Notes under the pieces: generated by a model
Told to the model about the DNA's origin: nothing
What the model saw: the letters and a program-made list of their open reading frames with translations, nothing else
The model's database searches: none
Assembly: GCF_900141915.1 (NCBI RefSeq)
Contig: NZ_FQZG01000015.1
Coordinates: 1 to 64,000 of the forward strand
DNA: 64,000 bases
From: Tessaracoccus bendigoensis DSM 12906
GTDB taxonomy: Bacteria; Actinomycetota; Actinomycetes; Propionibacteriales; Propionibacteriaceae
Reading direction: 5' to 3'
Part shown: positions 16,680 to 24,775 of the stretch, in pieces
Numbering within the stretch: the stretch's first letter is position 1
Layout: every line of letters begins with the position of its first letter
Made by a program: the position numbers and the translations under genes

Positions 16680-17073
16680 ACCAGGGGTATGGGCGCGCGT
16701 TACCAGCGATATCTCTCGTTACCAGGGGTCCGGGCGCGTTACCAGCGTTATCTCTCGTTACCAGTGGTCCGGGGGCGTTACCAGCGTTATGTCTCGTTAC
16801 CAGTGGTCCGGGCGCGTTACCAGCGTTATCTCTCGATACCTGCGAAATACGGCTGGTGTCGCGCGATTTCGCTGGTGTCCGGAACGGATCCCTGGTGTCG
16901 AGCGATACCACTGGTGTCCGGAACCGATCCCTGGTGTCGAGCGATTTCGCTGGTGTCGGGAACGGATCTCTGGTGTCGAGCGATTTCGCTGGTGTCGGGA
17001 ACCGATCTCTGGTGTCGAGCGATACCCCTGGTGTCCGGAACGGGTCCCTGGTGTCGCGCAAGAACCCCTGGTG
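16680..17073. repeat. Family A phased iteron array, copy 2 (largest)
   Basis: ACCAG starts at 16680, 16702, 16721, 16741, 16760, 16780, 16799, 16819 and (as ACCTG) 16838; the inverse CTGGT follows at 16853, 16872, 16892, 16911, 16931, 16950, 16970, 16989, 17009, 17028, 17048 and 17068. Spacing alternates 19 and 20 bp with very little drift across 21 units. The centre is ACCTGCGAAATACGGCTGGT (16838-16857). In the left arm alternate units are ACCAGCG and ACCAGTGG/ACCAGGGG, so the real period is about 39 bp. The array lies between the 5' end of the helicase gene and the 3' end of the peptidase gene, both leftward. The flanking 16406-16679 shows no gene. Confidence 0.9.
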
Positions 17074-17095
17074 ACGCGTCGTCAACGACGGCGCG

Positions 17096-18337
17096 TCACC
17101 GGACGACCTTGTGGTCCGCCAAGTCGAAGAGCCGGGGCAGCACGCTGGCGGAGCGCAGGCCGCTGTGCTCAAACTGGCTCGTCACCCACGGCGTCACACT
17201 CGGCAGCAACGAAGCCGTCTCCATCGAATACTCGACCGGCACGTAGATGTCGTTGTAATACACCGCCGCCGCTCCCTCAGCGCCCGAGCCACGCAGCGCG
17301 TCGACGTCGTACAGCCGCGGCCATTCGTGCACGGCCAGCGCCTCGGCGACGTCCTTCCAAGGCCGCAGCGCCGGCACCGTGTCGGCCCACTCGCGACGGA
17401 CGTGTTCGCCGGTCAGCAGCGTCGGGTCGGCGCGGAAGTCGTCGGGCTCGACCCGCTCCGCGGCCCAGTCGGTGACGCCACCGTCGGCGTAGCAGGACTC
17501 GTGGACGACGTAGTAGAGCGGGTTTCGGCCGCCGAAGGGGAGCGCGTCGGCGAGGTCGTAGCGGAACGCATTGGTGTTCGGGTTCTCGTCGAGGAGCGAC
17601 CAGAGGCTCTGCCAGCCGTCGTCCGATCCAAGCAGCGACCCGAGCGAGCGGAGCCGCGAAACCGAGACGACCTCACCCGTCGGCAGTTCGAGCGAGCCTG
17701 ACGCGGCCAGGTCGACCAGGCGTCGCACGGCATCGCGGTGCTCAGGGAATCGGCGGTAGTAGCGCTCGGAGGCGGCGCGGACCTTGTCGTAGGTCAGCGC
17801 GTACGCCTCGTCTGGCGTGCGGCCGACGGCGCTCAGCCCCCCGGTGAAGAACACCTTGTCGAGTGACTCGGCGGCGGTGCTCAGATAGCTCAACGTCGTG
17901 AATCCTCCGAACGACTGCCCCAGCGAGCTCCATTTCGGTGCCCCGAGGTGTTCGCGGATCGCTTCGGCGTCGCGGACGATCGAGTCGGCGCGGTGGTGGA
18001 TGAGGCGTTCGACGAGCGCGTCGGTACCTAGCGTCAGGTCGTCGTCGGTGATGGGCGTCGACCTGCCGGTGCCGCGCTGATCGAGCATGACGACGCGGTA
18101 CTTCTCGAGCGCCGCGTCGAGCCAGGACGGCGACGTCGACGCGTGGAACGGGGTCGGCGCCTCGAACCCGGGGCCACCCTGCAGGAACAGCAAGTAGGGC
18201 AGTCTCTCACCGTCGACCCGGGTGACGACGGTCGCGTGTACGTCGATCGTGCGCGCGTCGGCCGGGTCGGTCCAGTCGAGGGGCACTGCGATCGTGTGGT
18301 CGTCGACCGTCAGGTCCTGCATGCGTCGGGTGCTCAC
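17096..18337 (-). CDS. Alpha/beta-hydrolase, prolyl aminopeptidase-like (family S33)
   Basis: The 413-residue cytoplasmic protein follows the proline iminopeptidase plan: oxyanion motif LQGGPGFE near residue 54, LDQRGTGRS, the nucleophile elbow GQSFGG (Ser about 140), a large helical cap, and a C-terminal His in FEHSGLR. Such enzymes release N-terminal proline or other residues from small peptides. There is no signal peptide. The GTG at 18337 is the longest plausible start; an ATG five codons later is also possible, and neither has a strong ribosome site, so it may be leaderless. The 3' end abuts family A copy 2. It is divergent from the S9 peptidase gene, with a family C element between them. 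Confidence 0.85.
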   Translation of the reverse strand: MSTRRMQDLTVDDHTIAVPLDWTDPADARTIDVHATVVTRVDGERLPYLLFLQGGPGFEAPTPFHASTSPSWLDAALEKYRVVMLDQRGTGRSTPITDDDLTLGTDALVERLIHHRADSIVRDAEAIREHLGAPKWSSLGQSFGGFTTLSYLSTAAESLDKVFFTGGLSAVGRTPDEAYALTYDKVRAASERYYRRFPEHRDAVRRLVDLAASGSLELPTGEVVSVSRLRSLGSLLGSDDGWQSLWSLLDENPNTNAFRYDLADALPFGGRNPLYYVVHESCYADGGVTDWAAERVEPDDFRADPTLLTGEHVRREWADTVPALRPWKDVAEALAVHEWPRLYDVDALRGSGAEGAAAVYYNDIYVPVEYSMETASLLPSVTPWVTSQFEHSGLRSASVLPRLFDLADHKVVR

Positions 18338-18381
18338 CCGCCCGACCCTAGTCGACGGGATGGGCTGGGTTGGGTCTGGCG

Positions 18382-18461
18382 TTGAGCACTATCCCGGGGT
18401 CGATGCCCGAAACAGCGCATGTGAACGTTCACATCGGGAACGAACCCGGAATAGTGCTCAA
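18382..18461. repeat. Family C inverted-repeat element, copy 1
   Basis: Outer arms TTGAGCACTAT (18382-18392) and ATAGTGCTCAA (18451-18461) are exact inverse complements, extended inward by imperfect CCGGG/TCG pairing. Inside is a perfect 12-bp palindrome GTGAACGTTCAC (18421-18432). The left flank GGGTCTGGC is shared with copy 2 at 20.6 kb. It sits between divergent genes, so it overlaps both promoter regions. Confidence 0.85.
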
Positions 18462-18523
18462 AGTTCACCCAACCACAGCGCCCCAGGAGATAGGGACGCG
18501 TGCCCAGTGGCAGAGTGGGCTGC

Positions 18524-20557
18524 ATGTCTGAAACGCCCAAGTCACCCTGGCAGGACCTCGAAACCTACGTCACCATTCCCAGGCTCGTCGGGCTCACCCT
18601 CAGTCACGACGGATCGACGCTGATCGCCGCGGTACAGGGCCCCGACGCGGAAAAGACCGCCTACACCACCTCGCTCTGGGCAGTCGACCCCGCCGGCGAG
18701 CGACGCGCCGTCCGTCGGACACGGTCGGTGAAGGGCGAAGCCGCGTCGGCTTTCCTGCGCGATGGATCGCTGGTGTTCACGTCGAAGCGCGACGTCCCGG
18801 CCGTCGGTGAGGACAAGCCGAAGGACTCCACCAATGCGCTGTGGTGCCTGCCATCCGACGGCGGCGAGGCCTACGTCCTGGCCCGCCGCGACGGCGGCTA
18901 CGGCTCGATCCTCACCAACGCCGACGACGACAACGTCGTGCTCGGCGTGCTCATGTTCGACGGCGCCGCCGACGACGAGGCCGACGCGGCGAAGCGGGAG
19001 CAGCGCTCCAAGCGGAAGGTCTCCGCGATCCTGCACGACGGCTACCCGGTGCGGTACTGGGACCACGACCTTGGCCCCGAACACCCCCGGCTCCGGCTCG
19101 CCCCGGTCGAGGGCGATGTCGTCGGCGACCTGACGCTCGGCGGACCGCGCGACCTCACCGGCGATGTCGGTGCCGCGCTCGGCGACGCCGCGCTGTCACG
19201 AGGCGGCCAGACGCTCGTGGCCGAGTGGAAGCGGTCCGCCGCGCACGGTGTCACCGTCAGCGAGGTCGTCCGAATCGACCTGGCCACCGGCGAGCGCACC
19301 GTCATCGCGGCCGAGGACGGCGTCGAGTTCGGCAGCCCGGTCGTCAGTGACGACGGTCGCCTCGTCGCCGTCGTGCGTAGCCTGGATTCCACCCCCACAA
19401 AGGCCGTCGACTCCAAGCTGTGGCTGGTCGACCTGGCCACCGGCGAGTCCCGGTTCGTCGCGGAGGGCTGGGACCGGTGGGGGCACCCCGTGGCCTTCTC
19501 TCCCGACGCGTCGACCCTCTACGTGGTCGCCGACGAGGACGGCGCCGCCCCCGTCTTCGCGGTCGACGTCGCCACCGGCGGGGTGCGCCGACTGACGGAG
19601 GAAGGGGCCCACCACAACGTGTTACGCAGCCCGGACGGCTCGACGTTGTATGCGCTGCGCTCCTCGTACTCCAATCCGGGCGACATCGTCGCGATCGACG
19701 TCGACACCGCGACCACCCGCGTGCTCCGGTCGCCGGTGGCGTACCCGGAGTTGCCTGGACGGGTGGAGCGGGTCGAGACGACGGCGGCAGACGGCACGCG
19801 GGTGCCCGGGTGGCTGATCGTGCCCGACGGCACCACGGACGAGGCCCCTGCGCCGCTGACGCTGTGGGTGCATGGCGGCCCGCTCGGTTCGTGGAACGCC
19901 TGGTCGTGGCGCTGGTGCCCGTGGCTGCTGGTCGCCCGCGGCCAGGCGGTGCTGCTGCCCGACCCGGCCCTGTCGACCGGGTACGGCCTCGACTACATCC
20001 AGCGGGGCTGGGGTCGTTGGGGTGCCGAGCCGTTCACCGACATCATGGCGCTCACCGACGCCGTCGAGGCGCGCCCGGACATCCGCGACGACGCGTCGGT
20101 GATGATGGGCGGCTCGTTCGGCGGCTACATGGCCAACTGGATCGCCACGCACACCGACCGGTTCAAGGGCATCGTCTCGCACGCGTCGCTGTGGAACCTG
20201 ACGGCGTTCGGCCCGTCGACCGACGCGGCCTGGTACTGGAGCCGGGAGCTCAGCCCCGAGATGCTGGAGGCCAACTCACCGCACCGGTTCGCGGGAGACA
20301 TCGTCACCCCGATGCTCGTGATCCATGGCGACCTCGACTATCGGGTGCCGATCAGCGAGGGGCTGGCGCTGTGGTGGTCGCTGAACGAGAAGTTCGACGG
20401 CGACCCGGCCGAGTTCCCGCACCGGTTCCTGTACTTCCCCGATGAGAACCACTGGATCCTGACGCCGCAACACGCGGTCGTCTGGTACGAGACGGTGCTC
20501 GGCTTCGCCGACGCCGTCCGGGAGGGCCGTCTTCTGGAGCGCCCCGCGATCCTGTGA
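18524..20557 (+). CDS. S9 family serine peptidase (prolyl oligopeptidase/acylaminoacyl peptidase type)
   Basis: The roughly 677-residue protein has an N-terminal beta-propeller of WD40-like/TolB-like repeats (SPDASTLYVV, SPDGSTLYAL, VSDDGRLVAV) over about the first 420 residues, then a catalytic alpha/beta-hydrolase domain with HGGPLGSW, the nucleophile GGSFGGYM, an Asp in HGDLDYRVP, and a His in DENHW. It hydrolyses short peptides or acyl-peptides in the cytoplasm; no signal peptide is present. ATG at 18524 (MSETPKSPWQDL) fits the family N-terminus. A GTG at 18500 with AGGAG ten bases upstream would add eight residues and is the main alternative. It is flanked on both sides by family C elements. 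Confidence 0.9.
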   Translation: MSETPKSPWQDLETYVTIPRLVGLTLSHDGSTLIAAVQGPDAEKTAYTTSLWAVDPAGERRAVRRTRSVKGEAASAFLRDGSLVFTSKRDVPAVGEDKPKDSTNALWCLPSDGGEAYVLARRDGGYGSILTNADDDNVVLGVLMFDGAADDEADAAKREQRSKRKVSAILHDGYPVRYWDHDLGPEHPRLRLAPVEGDVVGDLTLGGPRDLTGDVGAALGDAALSRGGQTLVAEWKRSAAHGVTVSEVVRIDLATGERTVIAAEDGVEFGSPVVSDDGRLVAVVRSLDSTPTKAVDSKLWLVDLATGESRFVAEGWDRWGHPVAFSPDASTLYVVADEDGAAPVFAVDVATGGVRRLTEEGAHHNVLRSPDGSTLYALRSSYSNPGDIVAIDVDTATTRVLRSPVAYPELPGRVERVETTAADGTRVPGWLIVPDGTTDEAPAPLTLWVHGGPLGSWNAWSWRWCPWLLVARGQAVLLPDPALSTGYGLDYIQRGWGRWGAEPFTDIMALTDAVEARPDIRDDASVMMGGSFGGYMANWIATHTDRFKGIVSHASLWNLTAFGPSTDAAWYWSRELSPEMLEANSPHRFAGDIVTPMLVIHGDLDYRVPISEGLALWWSLNEKFDGDPAEFPHRFLYFPDENHWILTPQHAVVWYETVLGFADAVREGRLLERPAIL

Positions 20558-20578
20558 CCCGCGCGGTGCGGGTCTGGC

Positions 20579-20660
20579 GTTGAGCACTATTCCGGGTTCG
20601 ATGACCGAATTGACGCCCAACTACGGCGTGTCGCGCATCGAACCCCGGATAGTGCTCAAC
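20579..20660. repeat. Family C inverted-repeat element, copy 2
   Basis: Arms of about 25 bp (GTTGAGCACTATTCCGGG and on to TCGATG at 20579-20603; the inverse at 20636-20660) pair with two mismatches around a 32-bp loop. It lies between the S9 peptidase stop and the flavoprotein start, in tandem genes. It shares GGGTCTGGCGTTGAGCACTA with copy 1. Confidence 0.88.
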
Positions 20661-20714
20661 GTTTCCCCCTCCCCAGCCAAAATCCCGGAACAATGGCCAG
20701 CCAAGGGGGAAGAC

Positions 20715-22382
20715 ATGGGATTCAACGCCGACGTGATCGTCGTGGGGGCCGGGCTCGCAGGGCTGGTCGCCGCCTACGAGGCTGGCAAGGGGGGCAACCG
20801 CGTCCTGATCCTCGACCAGGAAAACGCCCACAACATCGGCGGCCAGGCCTTCTGGTCGCTCGGCGGGCTGTTCCTGGTCGACAGCCCGGAACAGCGCCGC
20901 ATGGGCATCCGCGACTCGCTCGACCTCGCCATGCAGGACTGGTTCGGCTCTGCCCAGTTCGACCGCCTCAGCGACGAGGACTCCTGGGGCGAGCAGTGGG
21001 CCAGGGCCTACGTCCACTGGGCCGCCGACGGCAAACGCGAGTACCTGCGTCGGCTCGGCTGGAGCGCCGTCCCGTTCGTCGGCTGGGCCGAACGCGGCGA
21101 CGGCTCGGTTTCCGGGCACGGCAACTCGGTGCCCCGTTTCCACATCACCTGGGGCACCGGGCCCCGGATCGTCGAGCTCTTCGCGACCCGGGTGCTCGAC
21201 GACGAGCGGGCCGGGCGCACCGCGTTCGGGCTGCGACGGCGCGTCGACGACCTGATCGTCGAGGACGGCGCCGTGGTCGGGGTGCGCGGTGCGATCTTGG
21301 CCGACGACGACGCGCCGCGAGGGGTGTCGTCGTCGCGGACGGTGATCGGCGAGTTCGAGGAACGGGCCGCCGCCGTGATCGTGACCTCGGGTGGCATCGG
21401 CCACAACCACGAGCTGATGCGACGCAACTGGCCGACGACCCGGGTCGGGCCGGCGCCGTCGCACCTCATCTCGGGCGTGCCCGCGCACGTCGACGGCCGC
21501 ATGCTGGAGATCACCGAACGCGCAGGTGGCCGCGTCGTCAACCGTGACCGGATGTGGGCCTACACCGAGGGCATCCACAACTGGGACCCGGTCTGGCCCG
21601 ACCACGCCATCCGCATCCTGCCCGGCCCATCGTCGATGTGGTTCGACGCGAACGGGCGGCGGTTGCGGGGCATGTCGGGGGTGCCTGGCGCCGACTCGAT
21701 CGGGGCCATGAAGCAGATCCTCGCCACCGGGCACGACTATTCGTGGTTCGTGTTGACGCAGTCGATCATCGAGAAGGAGTTCGCGCTCTCGGGCTCCGAA
21801 CAGAACCCCGACCTGACGGGCCGCGACCTCGGGTTCATGCTGCGGAGCCGACTCGCGAAGGGCGCCCCGGGCCCCGTCGAGGCGTTCAAGGAGCACGGCG
21901 TCGACTTCGTGGTGGCCGACACGCTGCCAGGCCTGGTCGCGAAGATGAACGCGATCACGCGCGGCCCCGAACTCGACGTCGCCGCCATCGAGCGTGAGAT
22001 CGTCGCCCGCGACCGCGAGATGGACAACCCGTTCACCAAGGACGTCCAGGTGATGGTGATCCACAACGCGCGAAGGTCGACCACCGACAAGCTGATCCGG
22101 GTCGCGAAACCACACAAGATCCTCGACCCCGCACACGGGCCACTGATCGGGGTGCGGCTCAACATCCTGTCGCGCAAGACGCTCGGCGGGCTGCAGACCA
22201 ACCTCGATTCCCAGGTGATCGGAGCCGACGGCGAGCCCGTGCCGGGGCTGTACGCGGCAGGCGAGGTCGCCGGGTTCGGGGGCGGGGGAGTGCACGGCTA
22301 CAACGCGTTGGAGGGCACCTTCCTGGGAGGCTGCATCTTCTCGGGGAGGGCCGCGGGTCGCGCCACGCTCCTACCTCACTGA
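20715..22382 (+). CDS. FAD-dependent dehydrogenase (fumarate reductase/3-ketosteroid-dehydrogenase-like flavoprotein)
   Basis: The 555-residue protein has the N-terminal Rossmann FAD site GAGLAGLVAAYEAG and an acidic end-of-strand LDQE, then the GGQAFWSLGGLF block, SGGIGHN, and a C-terminal GGLQTNLDSQVIG...GLYAAGEVAGFGGGG typical of FAD_binding_2 oxidoreductases. It lacks a signal peptide. It probably oxidises or reduces a carbon-carbon double bond; the substrate is not evident. The start is firm because AAGGGGGAAGAC precedes the ATG. The earlier open frame runs through the family C repeat and is not protein. A family D palindrome follows 22 bp after the stop and may act as a terminator. Confidence 0.87.
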   Translation: MGFNADVIVVGAGLAGLVAAYEAGKGGNRVLILDQENAHNIGGQAFWSLGGLFLVDSPEQRRMGIRDSLDLAMQDWFGSAQFDRLSDEDSWGEQWARAYVHWAADGKREYLRRLGWSAVPFVGWAERGDGSVSGHGNSVPRFHITWGTGPRIVELFATRVLDDERAGRTAFGLRRRVDDLIVEDGAVVGVRGAILADDDAPRGVSSSRTVIGEFEERAAAVIVTSGGIGHNHELMRRNWPTTRVGPAPSHLISGVPAHVDGRMLEITERAGGRVVNRDRMWAYTEGIHNWDPVWPDHAIRILPGPSSMWFDANGRRLRGMSGVPGADSIGAMKQILATGHDYSWFVLTQSIIEKEFALSGSEQNPDLTGRDLGFMLRSRLAKGAPGPVEAFKEHGVDFVVADTLPGLVAKMNAITRGPELDVAAIEREIVARDREMDNPFTKDVQVMVIHNARRSTTDKLIRVAKPHKILDPAHGPLIGVRLNILSRKTLGGLQTNLDSQVIGADGEPVPGLYAAGEVAGFGGGGVHGYNALEGTFLGGCIFSGRAAGRATLLPH

Positions 22383-22404
22383 CGACGCTGGACCCGGCGT
22401 AGCC

Positions 22405-22477
22405 GTGCACAAATCTCTGCATGGGTGGAGGCGGGCCCCTATAGCGAATGCCTCCACGTATAGAGAGATTTGTGTAC
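22405..22477. repeat. Family D 73-bp near-palindrome, copy 1
   Basis: The element begins GTGCACAAATCTCT and ends with AGAGATTTGTGTAC. Its 29-bp arms pair at 23 positions, including GTGGAGGC/GCCTCCAC near the middle. Copy 2 (35321-35393) has the same length and layout. Here it lies between the convergent flavoprotein and acetyltransferase genes. Confidence 0.88.
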
Positions 22478-22503
22478 GGTCGGCCCGGTCCGGGCGTCGA
22501 TTG

Positions 22504-23049
22504 TCAGAACGGCGGATCGGTGTCGAGCCGACTCAACACCAGTATGTCGACGGGGCCGTCGTGGGTTCGGGCTGCCTGCCGCAGCGTGCCTTCGATCCGG
22601 AACCCGGCCCGGAGGGCGACCCCGAGCGAGGCGAGGTTGCCGGTGGCGACCCGCACCTCCACGCGGTGCAGCCCCTGCGCGAAGGCGAAGCCGGTCATCG
22701 CAAGCAGCGCCGTCGTCATCAGGCCACGGCCGCGGCCCCAGGGCGCCGACCAGTAGCCGGCCTCGGTCGAGCCGACCTTCCAGGAGGTCGTCTTCAGCCC
22801 GATCATCCCGCAGAGCCGGCCTTCGGATTCGACGGCGCGCTCGATGCCTGCCCCCGAGGCGAGTTCCTGCGGCGCGAAGTCGAAGGCGAAAGCGTGCGCG
22901 TCTTCTGGTGTGTAGGGGATCGGAAGCGGCAGCCAGGCGCGGATGGCGTCGTCGTTGCAGGCCGCGGTGATGTCGGCCAGATCTGATTCGCGGACGGGCC
23001 GGAGCCTGCCGCGGTCGAGTTGGATGACCTCGTCGGGGAACTGTGGCAT
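22504..23049 (-). CDS. GNAT family N-acetyltransferase (RimJ/RimL type)
   Basis: The 181-residue protein matches the RimJ/RimL-like GNAT layout: N-terminal strand LRPVRESDLADI, GMIGLK, EAGYWSAPWGRGRGLMTTAL (the acetyl-CoA pyrophosphate loop with RGRG in place of R/QxxGxG/A), and VEVRVATGNLASLGVALRAGFRIEGTLRQ. It transfers acetyl from acetyl-CoA to an amine, perhaps a protein N-terminus or small molecule. It begins 10 bp after the PPK2 stop in the same direction and is therefore the second gene of a two-gene operon. No functional link with polyphosphate is evident. Confidence 0.87.
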   Translation of the reverse strand: MPQFPDEVIQLDRGRLRPVRESDLADITAACNDDAIRAWLPLPIPYTPEDAHAFAFDFAPQELASGAGIERAVESEGRLCGMIGLKTTSWKVGSTEAGYWSAPWGRGRGLMTTALLAMTGFAFAQGLHRVEVRVATGNLASLGVALRAGFRIEGTLRQAARTHDGPVDILVLSRLDTDPPF

Positions 23050-23059
23050 GGCTTGATCC

Positions 23060-23833
23060 TCAGTAGCGCTTCGGGATGGTCAGCGCCGAGTGGTCGGGTT
23101 CGACGTAGCCGTCGGGCTCCTGCCGTGGCGGCAGCGTCACCTCGCGTTCGGGCAGCGGCTCGTAGGGGATCTGGTCGAGGATGTCGGCGATGGTGTTGAG
23201 TCGCGCCTTCTTCTTGCTGTTGCCGTCGACGACTCGCCAAGGCGCCCAGGGGGTGCTGGTGCGGGCGAACATCTCGTCGCGGGCCCGGCCGTAGTCGTAC
23301 CAGTGGGCGTAGGACTTGACGTCCATGCCGGAGAGCTTCCACACCTTGCGGGGGTCGTGGATCCGTGAGGTGAGCCGTTTGGTCTGTTCGGTTTCCGAGA
23401 CCTCGATCCAGTATTTGAGCAGGATGATGCCGCTCTCGACCATCATGTGTTCCATCTCGGGGGCGACGTTGAAGAACTGCTCAAGTTGGGCGGGGGTGCA
23501 GAACCCCATGACGCGCTCGACCCCGGCCCGGTTGTACCAGCTGCGGTCGAAGATGACGACCTCTCCGGCCGCCGGCAGGTGCGGCACGTAGCGCTGGATG
23601 TACATCTGGGATAGCTCGCGTTCGGTCGGTGCGGGCAGCGCGACGACGCGGAAGGTGCGGTTGCTGACCCGCTCGGTGAGGCGTTTGATGACGCCGCCCT
23701 TGCCCGCGGTGTCGCGGCCCTCGAAGATGATGACGACCCGCGCCCCGCTACGCTTCACCCACTCCTGCAACGCGACGACCTCGCCCTGCAGCCGTTCCAG
23801 TTCCGCCTCGTAGTCCTGCTTCTTCTTGCTCAT
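23060..23833 (-). CDS. ppk2: Polyphosphate kinase 2 family protein (second copy)
   Basis: This 257-residue PPK2 has the Walker A GRDTAGKGG, LPAPTERE, and FDRSWYNRAGVE signatures and is about 30 residues shorter at the C-terminus than the paralogue at 8 kb. The N-terminus differs too (MSKKKQDYEAELERLQGE). The two paralogues may have different nucleotide preference (ADP versus GDP, or opposite direction), but this cannot be read from the motifs. The start is supported by GGGAG ten bases upstream. It is followed at 10 bp by a GNAT gene and preceded at 50 bp by rarD in the same direction. Confidence 0.9.
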   Translation of the reverse strand: MSKKKQDYEAELERLQGEVVALQEWVKRSGARVVIIFEGRDTAGKGGVIKRLTERVSNRTFRVVALPAPTERELSQMYIQRYVPHLPAAGEVVIFDRSWYNRAGVERVMGFCTPAQLEQFFNVAPEMEHMMVESGIILLKYWIEVSETEQTKRLTSRIHDPRKVWKLSGMDVKSYAHWYDYGRARDEMFARTSTPWAPWRVVDGNSKKKARLNTIADILDQIPYEPLPEREVTLPPRQEPDGYVEPDHSALTIPKRY

Positions 23834-23883
23834 CGCGATCTCCCAAGCCTCGACCGTCGCCGCGTCGCGCCGGTGGACTCAGC

Positions 23884-24765
23884 CTAGTGGCGTCGGCGCT
23901 GGGTGAGGGCAACGTCGGCCACGAACAGCAGGATGGCGATCCACACGAAACCGAACCCGAGCCATCGGCTGAGCGGCATCGGCTCGTGGAAGACCAGCCA
24001 GCCGAGGAGGAACTGGCCGATGGGGGCGATGTACTGCAGCATCGCCAAGGTGATCATCGAGACCCTGCGGGCCGCGGCGGCGAACAGTAGAAGTGGGACG
24101 GCGGTGACGACGCCGGTCGTGGCCATCAGGGCGCCGTAGCCGCTGAAAAGGTCGACGGTGGAACGTCCGGCAACGGCCAGGTAGATCAGGAATCCGAGTG
24201 CGATGGGGGCGACGGTGGCCGTCTCGAACGCCAACCCGGAGACGGGTGCGACGGCGCCTCCTGAGACCTTCTTCACCAGCGAATAGGTCCCGAACGACAG
24301 CGCAAGGGTGATGGCGATGAACGGGAACTGGCCGTAGCCGACCAGCAGGACGACGACGGCGGCGAGCCCCGCGAGGATCGCGGCCCACTGGAGTGGCCTC
24401 AGCTTCTCGCCCAGGACCAGGACCCCGAGCGCTGCGACCGCCAAGGGGTTGATGAAGTATCCGAGCGCTGCGTCCAGCGTGCGGTCGGTGTTGACGCCGT
24501 AGACGTACACCGTCCAGTTCGTCGCGATAAGAAGCCCGGCCACCCCGACTGCCAGAGCCATCTTGGGCTTGGCGAGGATGTCGCGAAGTTCGCCCAAACG
24601 TCGCATGACGGCCAGGACCAGCAGGCACACCACAAGCGACCAGAGCGCCCGGTAGGCGACGATCTCGAACGCCCCGGAGCGGGCGAAAAGGACGAAGTAG
24701 AGCGGGAATATGCCCCATAGGAGATAGGCGACCACGCCGTTGATGAGACCCTGACGTTGCTGCAC
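23884..24765 (-). CDS. rarD: EamA/RarD family transporter
   Basis: The 293-residue integral membrane protein has about ten hydrophobic segments and the RarD signature at its start (GVVAYLLWGIFPLYF, then EIVAYRALWSL). The internal block NWTVYVYGVNTDRTLDAALGYFINPL is characteristic of RarD rather than generic EamA permeases. RarD proteins belong to the drug/metabolite transporter superfamily, and their substrate is unknown. The start is a GTG. It lies 10 bp after the 159-residue membrane protein gene, so it is third in a leftward operon that includes two small membrane proteins. Confidence 0.88.
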   Translation of the reverse strand: MQQRQGLINGVVAYLLWGIFPLYFVLFARSGAFEIVAYRALWSLVVCLLVLAVMRRLGELRDILAKPKMALAVGVAGLLIATNWTVYVYGVNTDRTLDAALGYFINPLAVAALGVLVLGEKLRPLQWAAILAGLAAVVVLLVGYGQFPFIAITLALSFGTYSLVKKVSGGAVAPVSGLAFETATVAPIALGFLIYLAVAGRSTVDLFSGYGALMATTGVVTAVPLLLFAAAARRVSMITLAMLQYIAPIGQFLLGWLVFHEPMPLSRWLGFGFVWIAILLFVADVALTQRRRH

Positions 24766-24775
24766 CGCCGACAGC

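Noticed and set aside
18382-20660. Composite transposon carrying the S9 peptidase gene
   Set aside because: The bracketing family C elements encode no transposase and no target duplications were evident; kept only as a question.
20352-22295. 647-codon minus-strand frame
   Set aside because: It is the antisense shadow of the FAD-dependent dehydrogenase gene and crosses a family C repeat.
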